This document shows, in pieces, positions 1-9,642 of a stretch of 64,000 bases of DNA. The notes under the pieces were generated by a model. It ran no database searches and was not told the DNA's origin. It worked only from the letters and a program-made list of their open reading frames with translations. The DNA is from Gammaproteobacteria bacterium (lineage in GTDB: Bacteria; Pseudomonadota; Gammaproteobacteria; RBG-16-57-12). Position 1 is the stretch's first letter. Each line of letters begins with the position of its first letter. A program made the position numbers and the translations under genes. The DNA lies in contig JAKIVC010000004.1 in assembly GCA_021647245.1 (NCBI GenBank), forward strand, positions 31,597-95,596, given 5' to 3'.

Positions 1-2
1 AC

Positions 3-653
3 TCGGTACTGGAGAGTGCAAAAGGCCACGTGGAACGGGGTATCGCCTCTTGGTACGGCACCAAATTCCACGGCAGGCGCACCTCCAGCGGTGAAACCTA
101 CGATATGTATAAAATGACCGCAGCCCACAAGCACCTGCCGCTGCCCACCTACGCTGAAGTGACCAATCTCGATAATGGCCATAAAATCATTGTCAAAATC
201 AATGATCGTGGTCCTTTTAAAGAGGGCCGCATAATTGATCTTTCCTATGCAGCGGCCATCAAGCTGGGTATTGACCAAACAGGCACCGGCAATGTAGAGG
301 TGCGTACCATTGTGCCTACCGCTGATGAGCACAATGTGACCATCAAGGCGGTACCGCTAGCGGCACCCTTCGCGGTGAGTAAAATGGAAAAAATAGCGCC
401 GTCGCCAGGCAGCAATGCCACACCACAGATCTACCTACAGTTGGGCTCTTTTGGCGAACGCGACAATATGCAGCGTATGTTGGAGCGCCTGCTTGATTCA
501 GAGATCAACAATGTGGTCATTCACCAACCCAATGAAGGCAGGCCCTTCTATCGTCTCAGAGTTGGCCCGCTGGCAGCCCGGAGTGATGCCGAGCAGTTGG
601 CCACACAACTTAAGCAGATGGGCTTTGAAAAACCCTATATCGTTGTTGATTGA
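3..653 (+). CDS. rlpA: RlpA, septal-ring lytic transglycosylase (5' end missing)
   Basis: Endolytic murein transglycosylase that acts on peptide-stripped glycan at the division septum. The reading frame is open to the left edge, so the signal peptide and N-terminus lie outside the window; the GTG at 30 is internal, because the residues before it continue the family's conserved approach to GIASWYG. The double-psi beta-barrel RlpA domain is shown by ASWYGTKFHGRRTSSGE, TAAHKHLPLP and INDRGPF, which carry the conserved His and Asp. A C-terminal SPOR domain for septal peptidoglycan binding starts near IYLQLGSFGERDN. It is followed by dacA, the usual neighbour. Only the missing start is uncertain. 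Confidence 0.93.
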   Translation, partial: SVLESAKGHVERGIASWYGTKFHGRRTSSGETYDMYKMTAAHKHLPLPTYAEVTNLDNGHKIIVKINDRGPFKEGRIIDLSYAAAIKLGIDQTGTGNVEVRTIVPTADEHNVTIKAVPLAAPFAVSKMEKIAPSPGSNATPQIYLQLGSFGERDNMQRMLERLLDSEINNVVIHQPNEGRPFYRLRVGPLAARSDAEQLATQLKQMGFEKPYIVVD

Positions 654-799
654 TCTTAAAATGGTTATGCTATGGCTCTAATTTTAGCTTTATTGACTAA
701 ATAAAACGCCGCTTTGGCGGTACAATTGCACTCATTCATTTTTCTGATCTTGACACCACAGAAGATAAAACGGCTAACGCCCCACTATAGAATCCTGCC

Positions 800-1930
800 A
801 TGCACATTTTATTGACCCTCACCTTACTTCTGTTTGCCAGCCAGCTCGCTGCTGCGCCGGCAATGATCCCCAGTGCTCCCAAAGTAAATGCCAGCTCCTA
901 CTATCTGATGGACTTCAATAGTGGCCACGTCATTGCCGAGTACAACTCCGATGAGAGGGTAGAGCCTGCCAGTCTCACAAAAATGATGAGCGCCTACATT
1001 ATTGAGCAGGAGCTTTTGCAAGGGCGCATGAATTTGAGTGACCCGGTTCGAATAAGTGAAAAAGCGTGGCGCATGGAAGGCTCGCGTATGTTTGTAGAGG
1101 TGGGCAAGTTTGTTACGGTCGAAAAGCTTTTAAGGGGGGTCATCATCCAATCGGGAAATGATGCCACCGTGGCGTTGGCAGAGCATATTGCTGGCAGCGA
1201 AGCCGCTTTCGCCGAGCTGATGAATGCCCACGCACAGCGCCTTGGCATGCAGAGCACCCATTTCGTCAACAGCACGGGTATGCCTGATCCTAACCACTAC
1301 ACCACTGCCCATGATATGGCTCTGCTGGGTCAGGCACTGATTCGTGATGGTGCTGAGTTCTACAGCTGGTACGCCGAAAAATCATATGAATACAATGGTA
1401 TTTCACAATATAACCGCAACAAACTGCTGTGGCGCAACAAGTCTGTTGATGGCATTAAAACCGGCCATACTGAAGCAGCGGGCTACTGTCTCGTTGCCTC
1501 CGGTGAGCAGAATGGCATGCGTTTAATCTCGGTGGTCATGGGCACCAAGAGCGACAACTCGCGCACCGATGAAAGCCAGAAGTTGCTCACCTACGGCTTC
1601 CGCTTTTTTGAAACGCATAAGCTGTATAGTGCCGAACAATCCCTGCAAAATATACGCATCTGGAAAGGTGAGAGTGACCAGCTCTCGGTGGGCGTAACCG
1701 ACGACCTCTACGTGACTATTCCACGGGGCCAATATGACAAACTGCAAGCATCAATGCAGATTAATAGCAAAATCATGGCACCGCAACAGCAAGGCAATCG
1801 TGTGGGCACGGTTGTCGTTAAACTACAAGATACTATCGTCGCCGAAAGGCCGTTGCAGGCATTAAGCTCAGTGGCCGAAGGGGGCGTGGTGAAATCACTG
1901 ATAGACCAAGTTAAGTTGATGTTTGAATAG
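800..1930 (+). CDS. dacA: D-alanyl-D-alanine carboxypeptidase (PBP5/6 type)
   Basis: Periplasmic DD-carboxypeptidase that removes the terminal D-Ala from pentapeptide stems and so limits cross-linking. All three penicillin-binding motifs are present: SLTK (Ser58 nucleophile, Lys61), SGN at 118-120 and KTG at 220-222. The first ~19 residues are a signal peptide ending ASQLAAA. After the peptidase domain comes the PBP5 C-terminal beta domain, and the last residues (KSLIDQVKLMFE) form the amphipathic membrane anchor. The length of 376 aa is normal for PBP5/6. Its stop codon directly abuts the ATG of the D-amino acid aminotransferase gene, so the two are almost certainly co-transcribed. dacA and dacC cannot be told apart by sequence alone. 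Confidence 0.95.
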   Translation: MHILLTLTLLLFASQLAAAPAMIPSAPKVNASSYYLMDFNSGHVIAEYNSDERVEPASLTKMMSAYIIEQELLQGRMNLSDPVRISEKAWRMEGSRMFVEVGKFVTVEKLLRGVIIQSGNDATVALAEHIAGSEAAFAELMNAHAQRLGMQSTHFVNSTGMPDPNHYTTAHDMALLGQALIRDGAEFYSWYAEKSYEYNGISQYNRNKLLWRNKSVDGIKTGHTEAAGYCLVASGEQNGMRLISVVMGTKSDNSRTDESQKLLTYGFRFFETHKLYSAEQSLQNIRIWKGESDQLSVGVTDDLYVTIPRGQYDKLQASMQINSKIMAPQQQGNRVGTVVVKLQDTIVAERPLQALSSVAEGGVVKSLIDQVKLMFE

Positions 1931-2800
1931 ATGGGTATCGTCCACCTGAATGGGCAGCTACTGCCTGAAGAGCAAGCTAAAATACCGGTCACTGACCGAG
2001 GCTTTCTGTTTGGTGATGGTGTTTATGAGGTGATCCCAGCCTATGCGGGTAACTTTTTCCACCTTGACGAACACCTTGCGCGGCTGCAAAACAGCCTAAA
2101 GGGTGTCCGCATCGGCAACCCTCACAGTAGCGCCCAGTGGCGACAGCTGCTTAAACAGCTGCTGGATGCCAATCACGCCAACGAAACAGACTACTCCATC
2201 TACCTGCAAATCACCCGTGGCAGCGCACCGCGTCGTGAGCACGCCTTTCCGCAAGAGTCTCATCCTACGGTTTTTGTCGCCGCGACACCCATCACCAAAC
2301 CCAGTGATGAAACCTACGCCCAGGGTATCTCAGCCATCACCCTTGAAGATACCCGCTGGAAACAGTGCCATATTAAAGCCATCAGCCTGCTACCCAATAT
2401 TCTGCTACGCCAACAAGCGGTTGAAGCGGGTGCTGCGGAAGCGATTCTGCTGAAAGAGGGCTATCTTACCGAAGGGGCTGCCAGTAACGTGTTTATTGTC
2501 TTGAAAGATGAGATTTTGACCCCACCTAAGAGTGCAGAGCTGCTTCCTGGCATTACTCGCGATGTGGTGCTGGAGCTGACGCAACAGCACGGTCTGAATA
2601 GCCGCGAGGCTCAAATCAGCGATCAGCAACTACGCGAAGCCAGTGAAATCTGGGTGACCAGCTCTACCCGGGAAATCCTGGCGGTGACGCAGCTGGACGG
2701 TCACCCCGTCGGAAAGGGCAGGCCTGGCCCACTCTGGTCACGTATTTATAGTGACTATCAAACCTTTAAAAAACAGCTGCGCCAGCCAGCATCACGGTAA
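1931..2800 (+). CDS. dat: D-amino acid aminotransferase (class IV PLP enzyme)
   Basis: Fold-type IV PLP aminotransferase, probably D-alanine:2-oxoglutarate aminotransferase, which interconverts D-Ala and D-Glu. The family start VTDRGFLFGDGVYEV is present; the PLP-binding lysine is Lys149 in HIKAISLLPNI; the phosphate-binding EGAASNVFIV and WVTSSTREI follow. The ATG comes directly after the dacA stop with no gap, which suggests translational coupling. The setting between a carboxypeptidase that releases D-Ala and the lipoate genes is common in gammaproteobacteria. Branched-chain or aminodeoxychorismate activity cannot be excluded, as class IV enzymes look alike, but the residue pattern fits D-amino acid enzymes best. 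Confidence 0.88.
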   Translation: MGIVHLNGQLLPEEQAKIPVTDRGFLFGDGVYEVIPAYAGNFFHLDEHLARLQNSLKGVRIGNPHSSAQWRQLLKQLLDANHANETDYSIYLQITRGSAPRREHAFPQESHPTVFVAATPITKPSDETYAQGISAITLEDTRWKQCHIKAISLLPNILLRQQAVEAGAAEAILLKEGYLTEGAASNVFIVLKDEILTPPKSAELLPGITRDVVLELTQQHGLNSREAQISDQQLREASEIWVTSSTREILAVTQLDGHPVGKGRPGPLWSRIYSDYQTFKKQLRQPASR

Positions 2801-2806
2801 AATATA

Positions 2807-3073
2807 ATGTCTGATCAAGAAACTCTGTTTGAATTTCCCTGTGAATTTCCCATTAAAGTGATGGGTGAAGCGGCGGATGATTTTGATAGCCACGTTGTCA
2901 CTATTATTCGCAAGCATGTATCAGACTTGCCAGAAGGCGCGGTTAGCAACCGCACCAGCAGTGGTGGAAAGTTTCAATCAGTTACCGTCACCTTTACCGC
3001 CACCAGCAAAGTACAGCTGGATGCCATCTACATGGAACTCACGGCCTGTAGCCGCATCAAGATGGTGCTTTAA
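2807..3073 (+). CDS. ybeD: YbeD/DUF493 family protein
   Basis: Small 88-residue cytosolic protein of the UPF0250/DUF493 family (E. coli YbeD), with a ferredoxin-like ACT-type fold. The family pattern is visible: EFPCEFPIKVMG at the start, then SNRTSSGGKFQSVTVTFTATSKVQLDAIYMELT. No enzymatic activity is known; an allosteric or regulatory role linked to lipoate metabolism is often suggested from its constant place before lipB. Here it sits 6 bp after dat and 9 bp before lipB in a tight run. Confidence 0.92.
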   Translation: MSDQETLFEFPCEFPIKVMGEAADDFDSHVVTIIRKHVSDLPEGAVSNRTSSGGKFQSVTVTFTATSKVQLDAIYMELTACSRIKMVL

Positions 3074-3082
3074 ACTCTTCTG

Positions 3083-3745
3083 ATGAGCCAACTGATTATC
3101 CGCCACCTGGCACAACAACCCTACCCGCTCGTTTGGCAGGCGATGCAGCGCTACACTGATCAACGCACCGCCACAAGTTGCGATGAGCTGTGGGTTGTTG
3201 AGCACCCGGCAGTCTATACACTGGGACTAAATGGCAAAAAAGAGCACATCCTCAACGCCACCCATATTCCGGTGGTCGCGAGTGACCGTGGCGGACAAGT
3301 GACCTACCACGGCCCGGGCCAACTGATCATCTACCTACTCTTCGATCTAAAACGTCACGACTGGGGAGTACGCCACCTGGTCACCGCCATCGAAGAGTCA
3401 ATTATCGCGCTGCTTGCAGAGTACAACATTGCAGCCCACGCCCGAGCAGATGCCCCCGGAGTTTATGTAAAGCAGGCAAAAATTGCGGCTCTTGGATTGC
3501 GCATACGCCGCCACTGTAGCTATCACGGCTTGAGCCTGAATGTTAATATGGACCTCACCCCTTTCGCCAATATCAACCCCTGTGGTCATGCCGGAATGGC
3601 GGTAACGCAATTGACGACTTTAGGGGTCGATGAGACCTTGGCGGTGGTGGCCGATAAATTGTGTCACAAGCTCTGCCAGACGCTGCAACTGGCTGGCGAA
3701 ATTCAGATTGAAACAGCGTTGCCCGTATTGGAAAAGAAGCCATGA
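3083..3745 (+). CDS. lipB: Octanoyl-[acyl carrier protein]:protein N-octanoyltransferase
   Basis: Transfers octanoate from octanoyl-ACP to the lipoyl domains of 2-oxoacid dehydrogenases and GcvH, the first step of lipoate biosynthesis. The signature [18 protein letters not shown] is intact. The catalytic dyad is Cys167 in [10 protein letters not shown] and Lys133 in KIAALG, and the loop [10 protein letters not shown] is present. The length of 220 aa is typical. It overlaps lipA by 4 bp (ATGA), so the two enzymes of the pathway are translationally coupled. Cytosolic. Confidence 0.96.
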   Translation: MSQLIIRHLAQQPYPLVWQAMQRYTDQRTATSCDELWVVEHPAVYTLGLNGKKEHILNATHIPVVASDRGGQVTYHGPGQLIIYLLFDLKRHDWGVRHLVTAIEESIIALLAEYNIAAHARADAPGVYVKQAKIAALGLRIRRHCSYHGLSLNVNMDLTPFANINPCGHAGMAVTQLTTLGVDETLAVVADKLCHKLCQTLQLAGEIQIETALPVLEKKP

Positions 3746-4710
3746 AGTCGATTGATGAACAGGAAAAAGCGCGCCGCTCACTGCGTGAACTGAAAGGTGA
3801 ATCGAAGGTATCACGGATCCCGATTAAGGTAGTGCCGGCTAAAATTCCACTGAAAAAGCCCCGCTGGATTAAGGCCATTGCCCCCACCTCACCAGAGGTG
3901 AAGCGCATCAAAGGCATCCTGCGAGAGCAGAAATTATTCTCCGTTTGTGAAGAGGCCGCCTGCCCCAATCTGGGTGAGTGTTTTCACCATGGTACGGCTA
4001 CTTTTATGGTTATGGGGGGTATCTGCACTCGCCGCTGCCCATTTTGTGATGTGGCACATGGTAAACCCGAGCCACTGGATCTGGATGAGCCATCACACCT
4101 AGCTGAAGCGGTTGCCGCCATGGGACTCAACTACGTTGTGGTCACTTCAGTTGATCGTGATGACCTGCGTGATGGTGGCGCCGAACATTTTTCAAAATGT
4201 ATCGGTGCGATTCGCAAAGCGTCGCCCACCACCCGTATTGAAACGCTGGTCCCCGACTTCCGTGGCCGAATGGAGGTCGCCCTAGAGCAGCTAAAAGCCA
4301 CCCCACCGGATGTTTTTAACCACAATCTGGAGACGGTACCCAGGCTCTACAAAAAAGCCCGCCCCGGTGCCGATTACGCATGGTCACTCAAGCTGTTGGA
4401 GCGTTACAAAACAGCTTGCCCCGAGGTTGCCACTAAATCGGGTATCATGCTGGGGCTGGGCGAGGAGATTGCAGAGGTCAAGCGGCTGCTACAGGCGCTG
4501 CGTAGCCATAAGGTGGAGATGCTCACCCTCGGACAGTATCTGCAGCCAAGCCAGCACCATCTGCCCGTCGAGCGCTATGTCACACCGGAAGAGTTTGAGC
4601 AGCTCGCAGAGTATGCGCGAGCCATCGGTTTCAGCAGCGTTGCCAGCGGGCCCATGGTGAGATCCTCCTACCATGCTGACCTACAGGCATTGGGGGAAAC
4701 GGTTAAATAA
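3742..4710 (+). CDS. lipA: Lipoyl synthase (radical SAM)
   Basis: Radical SAM enzyme that inserts two sulfurs into the octanoyl chain to make lipoyl groups. Both iron-sulfur sites are complete: the auxiliary cluster [12 protein letters not shown] and the radical SAM cluster CTRRCPFC, and the C-terminal RSSYHAD supplies the conserved serine ligand of the auxiliary cluster. The 322-residue length matches the family. The basic N-terminal extension is usual in proteobacteria. It is the last gene of the rlpA-dacA-dat-ybeD-lipB-lipA run. The 195 bp that follow contain an imperfect AT-rich inverted repeat ending in a T run (about 4712-4767) that may terminate transcription. Confidence 0.97.
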   Translation: MKSIDEQEKARRSLRELKGESKVSRIPIKVVPAKIPLKKPRWIKAIAPTSPEVKRIKGILREQKLFSVCEEAACPNLGECFHHGTATFMVMGGICTRRCPFCDVAHGKPEPLDLDEPSHLAEAVAAMGLNYVVVTSVDRDDLRDGGAEHFSKCIGAIRKASPTTRIETLVPDFRGRMEVALEQLKATPPDVFNHNLETVPRLYKKARPGADYAWSLKLLERYKTACPEVATKSGIMLGLGEEIAEVKRLLQALRSHKVEMLTLGQYLQPSQHHLPVERYVTPEEFEQLAEYARAIGFSSVASGPMVRSSYHADLQALGETVK

Positions 4711-4905
4711 TATCATTGAGGCGACAACCGTGGCACAATCCCTCAGTAGTCAATAATGATTTTTTAACAAAATTATTCAACTCTCGAATCGCGGGTAGAA
4801 AGGCGCATACTGCATAAGTTTTAATTTGACAGTAAAACCAATTCTTACGCACCATATAGCGCGCCTATCGGGGTTCGGGCAAAGGTCTCACACGAGGAGT
4901 ACCGC

Positions 4906-5415
4906 ATGTTTAAATCAGCACTCATCACCCTGGTCAGCACCTTTTTTGTGCTGAGCCTTAGCGGCTGCACCGGCACCCATGTGATTGAAGATAGCCCGAT
5001 ACTGCAACCCAACCTGGATCAGGAGTACTCAACCATCTATATCCTTCGGGAGAGGCCGCGATATCCCACCGGTTTTCCTGACCAACCGATCAAGATCGAT
5101 ATTAACGGTTACGACTTGGGAAAGCTTTCATATAGTGAATACATCATGCTGCGCATAAAGCCCACAGAGGGTACGATCCGCTTTTTATCACTTGATCTTT
5201 ATGGGCCGATCAAGGAGCCTCGGCAGCTAGCCGGTGAAGAGACCTTCAACTTTGCAGCGGGCCAGACCAACTTTATCCTTGCCAAGTTTATTGATGGTGA
5301 GTTCCGTGGTGCCTACTTTGTACCAGAGCGTATCGAGTTCAACCGGGCACGAAAACTGGCCGAAAAAATGAAGCCCTATAAAATTAAAAAGGGCCAGCGG
5401 ATTACCGATCTTTGA
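4906..5415 (+). CDS. Predicted lipoprotein, DUF2846-like
   Basis: Secreted 169-residue lipoprotein: hydrophobic signal, then the lipobox LSGC with Cys near residue 21. The mature part resembles DUF2846-type periplasmic proteins: a short beta strand STIYILRE, a ligand-like segment PIKIDINGYDLGKLSYSEYIMLRIKPTEG, and a membrane-distal FILAKF strand. This family assignment is by pattern only. A good ribosome-binding site (GAGGAG) lies just before the ATG. The next gene is another lipoprotein 37 bp away, so the pair is probably one unit. No function is assigned. Confidence 0.75.
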   Translation: MFKSALITLVSTFFVLSLSGCTGTHVIEDSPILQPNLDQEYSTIYILRERPRYPTGFPDQPIKIDINGYDLGKLSYSEYIMLRIKPTEGTIRFLSLDLYGPIKEPRQLAGEETFNFAAGQTNFILAKFIDGEFRGAYFVPERIEFNRARKLAEKMKPYKIKKGQRITDL

Positions 5416-5452
5416 TCAATAGCAGCGCTCTGCAACCGTAAAACCTGCCTAC

Positions 5453-8389
5453 ATGAGATACCACATGCGCCTCTTTATGACCTTGTCACTCCTGCTGCTG
5501 GCAGGCTGCAACGCCTTGCCACAAATTCAGAGTATCGAACCTCAGCAACTCGACCCCAGCAAACCCGCCACCTTGGTATTGCAGTTAGATAGAGCCCATG
5601 CTGACGGTGAGGTGGCCATTCGCCCCAGCCCTATTACTGTTGAATACCAACAAACTCTCTCATCCCAAGCCAATGCGCTGATGATGCTAGCCAACGGCCA
5701 GCTATTGATTGCAGAGGGAAATGTACTCAAACTGCAACATCAACAGCAACTGATCAGCCAGCTGGCGCTGCCTAACGTGATCCAGCACCTTGCCCAGAGC
5801 GGCGCTACCCTATTACTTGCTGATGCAGCTCAACAGCTCTATCGCATCGAGACGGCTCAAGGCCAGTTAAAGTTAAGCCAGCAGTGGGCGCTCACTCACA
5901 CCATCGACCACCTTGGCGCTCACTTTGCAGCCGCCTCTAGTGGAAAACTCTCTCTGCTCCATGAATCCGGCGTACAACACTACACCTTCGACACCCCATT
6001 TAAAGCAATCGACTGCACTGCTGACCTCTGCTACCTTGCCACCGCCAGTGGCGTAGCCATTATCGGGCTACAGCCATCAGGGGAGCATAACCTGCTCGGA
6101 CAGCTAAGTATTGCCGGTGCGGTGGAAGATCTTCAAATTATTGGCCAACAACTGTTCTTGGCTGGAGAGATGGGTTTTACCCTGCTCGACATTCAAGAGC
6201 CGCACCGCCCCCGCTGGCTTGCCAGCAATAATAAGTTTGGCAGCGCCACGACACTGGTGGCGGGTGAGTTTTTCACACTGCTGCGCAATCAACAGGGTGT
6301 TTTTCATATTGTTGATACCCGCACCCCAAGACGACCGATCTGGCGCAGCAGCTTTACTGTGCCCCACAGCGGCCCGTTTACACTGTATAAAAACAGCGCC
6401 TGGCTGATCAGCGGACTTGAGTTGCAGCAGCTTGATATGGCTCAGGCAACCCTGCCGATCCTTAATCACTCCGGTATTAACCTGGGGGGCAGTCGGCGTG
6501 TGCAACTGCATGATAACACCCTCTATGTGGCGGATTGGTTCTCTGGCCTGCACCTCTATGACATCAGCAACCCTGAAGCCCCCCGACACAGTGGCAATTT
6601 GCACACCCCCGGTTCGGCCAAGGGGGTGTGGTTGGATGGTCACTACCTCTATCTGGGTGATGACGACCATGGCCTGCAGGTGATCGACCTCAACACATTA
6701 AAGGTCGTGCATGAAGTGCCCACTCACGGTCTGGCCTATACCATGGATCGCATGGGTAACCTGCTCTATCTGGCTGACCATCGGGGGGGGTTTCATCTAT
6801 TAGATATTAGCGAGCCGGAACAGGCCTACATCGTCGGCAGCCACGACACACCGCAAAAAGTGTGGTCAATTCAGGCCTACAAAAATGCCGCACTGGTAAC
6901 AGATGACCAGAGTGGTGTATTGATTTTTGATGTCAGCAACCCCAGCCAACCCCAGCAGATTGCCCAATATCAACCCGGTGGTTTCGCAGAAGATATTGTT
7001 GTGCGGGGTGATATCGCCTACGTCGCCTTCTTCGATGATGGCCTGCATATCCTCGATATCAGTGACCCGCACCAACCCCGCGTGCTAGGCCAACTGGCGA
7101 CCCCTGGAAATGCACGCGGCATCTTCCTGGAAGGCAATCTACTCTATCTTGCTGACTGGTACGCCGGGCTACAGATCATCGATATTCAAGACCCGCAGCA
7201 GCCGCAATGGCTGGGGGGAGTCGATACACCCGGAGCGGCGTGGGGTGTCGTGATCCGCGATCAACACGCCTATATCATGGATTGGTGGGGTGGTATTCAA
7301 ACGGCTGATATCAGTGACCCCCGCCACCCCAGGCTGCGACATAACAGCCATGCACAAGAGAAGAGCCATGATATCGCCCTTAATAGCAATTATGCCTACC
7401 TAGCCGCTGGCCGGGGTGGATTACAGGTGTTTGATATTAATAACAGCCAGGGCCCGATCTGGACAACGGCACTCACACTGAGTGGTCATAGCAACCAGGT
7501 GGTGGTAGAGAACGATACCGCCTACATCAGCCACTACCCCGGGGGGATTAGTGTGGTTGATATTCGGGATCCATTCTATGCTCGACTGATTGAACATTAT
7601 CCGCTGGAAGAGTCGATACAGCAGCTCACCCTACAACAGCAGCAACTACTGGCCCTGGGTGCGAGTGGCGAGCTATATGCCTGGCAGATAGAGGCTGACA
7701 ATAGCCTTTATCCGATTGATGCCCCCCACTCACCTGGCCGGCTATACGCGCTGGGTGACTCTGATCACTGGCCTGTGGTGATTAATCAGCAAGGGGCGAT
7801 TGAGTTGCTTGATCCGCAAAGCCTCAACAGCCTCAGCTCACTGCCCGGTAACTTCAAGCAGGCGCTGTTAGCCGACAACACGCTCTACGCCCTCAGTGAT
7901 AAGCAGCTTTTTATCGCACTACTGCATGAAACGCATATACAGCCCGTTAGTCGCTTTGTGCTGGGCCAAAAGATTTATGATTTAAAACTATCCGGCTCAA
8001 CCCTCTATCTCAGTGGTGAGCGTGAAGTGCTGGCACTGGCCGTAGACCAGCCTGAACGCCCGGTGCTGCGCTACCTCTACCCCCGGAGCAACCAAGCGGG
8101 CGCTATTGCGATTGGTAAAGGGGCTATTTTCGCAGCGGGTGATCAGCTGCTGGCCACTGCGCCACTCCTTCCACCCTTCGAGTCGCAGCGCCGAAAAGCG
8201 GGGCTAAAACTGATCCTCCCAGCAGGATACCCAGAGGGGCGTTATGACCTTGTTATGCGACAAACTGAGGGAAAGGAACACGCATACAACAACGCATTCA
8301 GCTTGCAAAAACCACGTGGTAAACGGGTTAAGTTCACCCTGGATGACCTGAAAAAGGCCATGAAGGGGTCTCTGAATAAGCCTGATTGA
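5453..8389 (+). CDS. Large LVIVD-repeat lipoprotein (beta-propeller)
   Basis: 978-residue predicted lipoprotein with lipobox LLAGC near residue 19. The ATG at 5465 is an equally good start. The body is a series of about 40-residue LVIVD repeats, each with a core like GLHLYDISNPEAP or GLQIIDIQDPQQP followed by a strand such as AYVA or LYLAD; about ten such cores lie between residues ~230 and ~710. Such repeats fold as beta-propellers, often on the cell surface, in choice-of-anchor or adhesion proteins, but no activity is established. The C-terminus has a shorter beta-rich region and a basic tail. Outer-membrane exposure is inferred. Confidence 0.85.
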   Translation: MRYHMRLFMTLSLLLLAGCNALPQIQSIEPQQLDPSKPATLVLQLDRAHADGEVAIRPSPITVEYQQTLSSQANALMMLANGQLLIAEGNVLKLQHQQQLISQLALPNVIQHLAQSGATLLLADAAQQLYRIETAQGQLKLSQQWALTHTIDHLGAHFAAASSGKLSLLHESGVQHYTFDTPFKAIDCTADLCYLATASGVAIIGLQPSGEHNLLGQLSIAGAVEDLQIIGQQLFLAGEMGFTLLDIQEPHRPRWLASNNKFGSATTLVAGEFFTLLRNQQGVFHIVDTRTPRRPIWRSSFTVPHSGPFTLYKNSAWLISGLELQQLDMAQATLPILNHSGINLGGSRRVQLHDNTLYVADWFSGLHLYDISNPEAPRHSGNLHTPGSAKGVWLDGHYLYLGDDDHGLQVIDLNTLKVVHEVPTHGLAYTMDRMGNLLYLADHRGGFHLLDISEPEQAYIVGSHDTPQKVWSIQAYKNAALVTDDQSGVLIFDVSNPSQPQQIAQYQPGGFAEDIVVRGDIAYVAFFDDGLHILDISDPHQPRVLGQLATPGNARGIFLEGNLLYLADWYAGLQIIDIQDPQQPQWLGGVDTPGAAWGVVIRDQHAYIMDWWGGIQTADISDPRHPRLRHNSHAQEKSHDIALNSNYAYLAAGRGGLQVFDINNSQGPIWTTALTLSGHSNQVVVENDTAYISHYPGGISVVDIRDPFYARLIEHYPLEESIQQLTLQQQQLLALGASGELYAWQIEADNSLYPIDAPHSPGRLYALGDSDHWPVVINQQGAIELLDPQSLNSLSSLPGNFKQALLADNTLYALSDKQLFIALLHETHIQPVSRFVLGQKIYDLKLSGSTLYLSGEREVLALAVDQPERPVLRYLYPRSNQAGAIAIGKGAIFAAGDQLLATAPLLPPFESQRRKAGLKLILPAGYPEGRYDLVMRQTEGKEHAYNNAFSLQKPRGKRVKFTLDDLKKAMKGSLNKPD

Positions 8390-8459
8390 GTATAGGCTGG
8401 CCTAGACCCCTTAAGGAGCTGCAACAGATGCCGACAAAGCCCTAAATCACACGCATTGT

Positions 8460-9617
8460 GTGGTAAAAATCAAGAGCCTAGGGGTAAGCGCTTTGTCACT
8501 GAACCATAGCAACGAAGAGGAGCTATACAGCCAAAATCAGGCCCTGCGCCGCCAGCTCAAAGCCTTTATATCCCAAGCGCGTAACAATGAAGAGAAGATG
8601 CACCGCTTTCAAGCACAGGAGTTGCGCTTAATCAGCTTAAAATCATTAGCTGAACTGATCGAAACCATCCTCTACGAATACCGCGCCTCTTTTGAGCTGG
8701 ATGCGGTCACACTCACGCTGGTTGACCCCTCCTACGAAATTCGTCACATGCTGGAAGATGAAGGTAGCCTGCAACAGCATCCACAACTGCTCTTTTGTGA
8801 ATCGACAGACCAACTTGACACTCTCTTCGGCTGTAGCGATGCCCCTCTTCTTGACTACTTCCGCGAGCAGCATAGCCCCTTTTTTCCTGACTACCATCAC
8901 CGCTTCGCCAGTATTGCAATACTTCCGCTGATTCGTTATGGCGAGATAATTGGCAGCATCAACTTGGGTAGCCAGCGCGAAGAGCGTTTCATCAAAGGAT
9001 CAGGTACAGACTTTTTACAGCGCCTCGCGGCAGTGTTTGCCATCTGCCTTGAAAATGCCTGCAATCACGAACGACTCAAACGGGTCGGCCTGACCGACTT
9101 TCTCACCTCGGTGAATAACCGCCGCTATTTTGATCAACGGCTACTGGAGGAGATCACACGCTGTAAACGCCAAAATAGCACTCTTTCGTGTCTGCTGCTG
9201 GATATCGACTTTTTCAAAAAAATAAATGATAACTATGGACACCGTGCGGGTGACCAAGTGCTGAAAGAGTTTGCCGCCCTGATCCGCAAGCAGTTGCGCG
9301 TCAGTGACCTGCTGGCACGTTATGGTGGAGAGGAGTTTGTGGTGCTGCTGGTGGATACCCCACTGTCACGTTCGGTAGAGATTGCTGAACGAATTCGCAG
9401 TGAGCTGGAGCAACACCGTGTGACGATTGAGAGCGGAGATCAATTAAAAATAACGGTCTCGATTGGTATTGAACTTATTGAAGGGGATAACGACCAGCAG
9501 AGTGCAGAAGAGATGGGGGCACTGCTGGTAGAGAAAGCCGATCAGGCGCTTTATCGGGCAAAAAATGAAGGGAGAAATCGCGTGATCTTCAACGGATTTT
9601 GCCCCCTTCCCAATTAG
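8460..9617 (+). CDS. Diguanylate cyclase with N-terminal DUF484/GAF-like sensor
   Basis: Cytosolic GGDEF protein that should make cyclic di-GMP from two GTP. Residues ~20-60 form a coiled coil, ~60-205 match a DUF484/GAF-like sensory domain, and ~210-375 are the GGDEF domain. The active-site motif is GGEEF (289-293), preceded by LLDIDFFKKINDNYGHRAGD for metal and GTP binding. An RxxD inhibitory site, RVSD (280-283), sits exactly five residues upstream, so product inhibition is expected. No transmembrane segment is seen. The GTG start is the longest choice and lacks a clear ribosome-binding site; a TTG about 12 codons in is possible. Confidence 0.88.
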   Translation: MVKIKSLGVSALSLNHSNEEELYSQNQALRRQLKAFISQARNNEEKMHRFQAQELRLISLKSLAELIETILYEYRASFELDAVTLTLVDPSYEIRHMLEDEGSLQQHPQLLFCESTDQLDTLFGCSDAPLLDYFREQHSPFFPDYHHRFASIAILPLIRYGEIIGSINLGSQREERFIKGSGTDFLQRLAAVFAICLENACNHERLKRVGLTDFLTSVNNRRYFDQRLLEEITRCKRQNSTLSCLLLDIDFFKKINDNYGHRAGDQVLKEFAALIRKQLRVSDLLARYGGEEFVVLLVDTPLSRSVEIAERIRSELEQHRVTIESGDQLKITVSIGIELIEGDNDQQSAEEMGALLVEKADQALYRAKNEGRNRVIFNGFCPLPN

Positions 9618-9642
9618 TGTACTCGCTTAAAAAATGGGCTAC

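Noticed and set aside
15..40. CCACGTGGAAC resembling a parS half-site
   Set aside because: Only about 11 of 16 bases fit the consensus and it is inside the rlpA coding region, far from parAB; probably chance.
707..720. GC-rich hairpin between rlpA and dacA
   Set aside because: The T-rich side lies on the minus strand, where no gene would need termination; the stem is only four or five pairs.
6104..6670. 188-codon open frame antisense to the LVIVD lipoprotein gene
   Set aside because: It lies wholly within a well-supported gene on the other strand, has no family resemblance and no ribosome-binding site; long antisense frames are common where codon use is biased.
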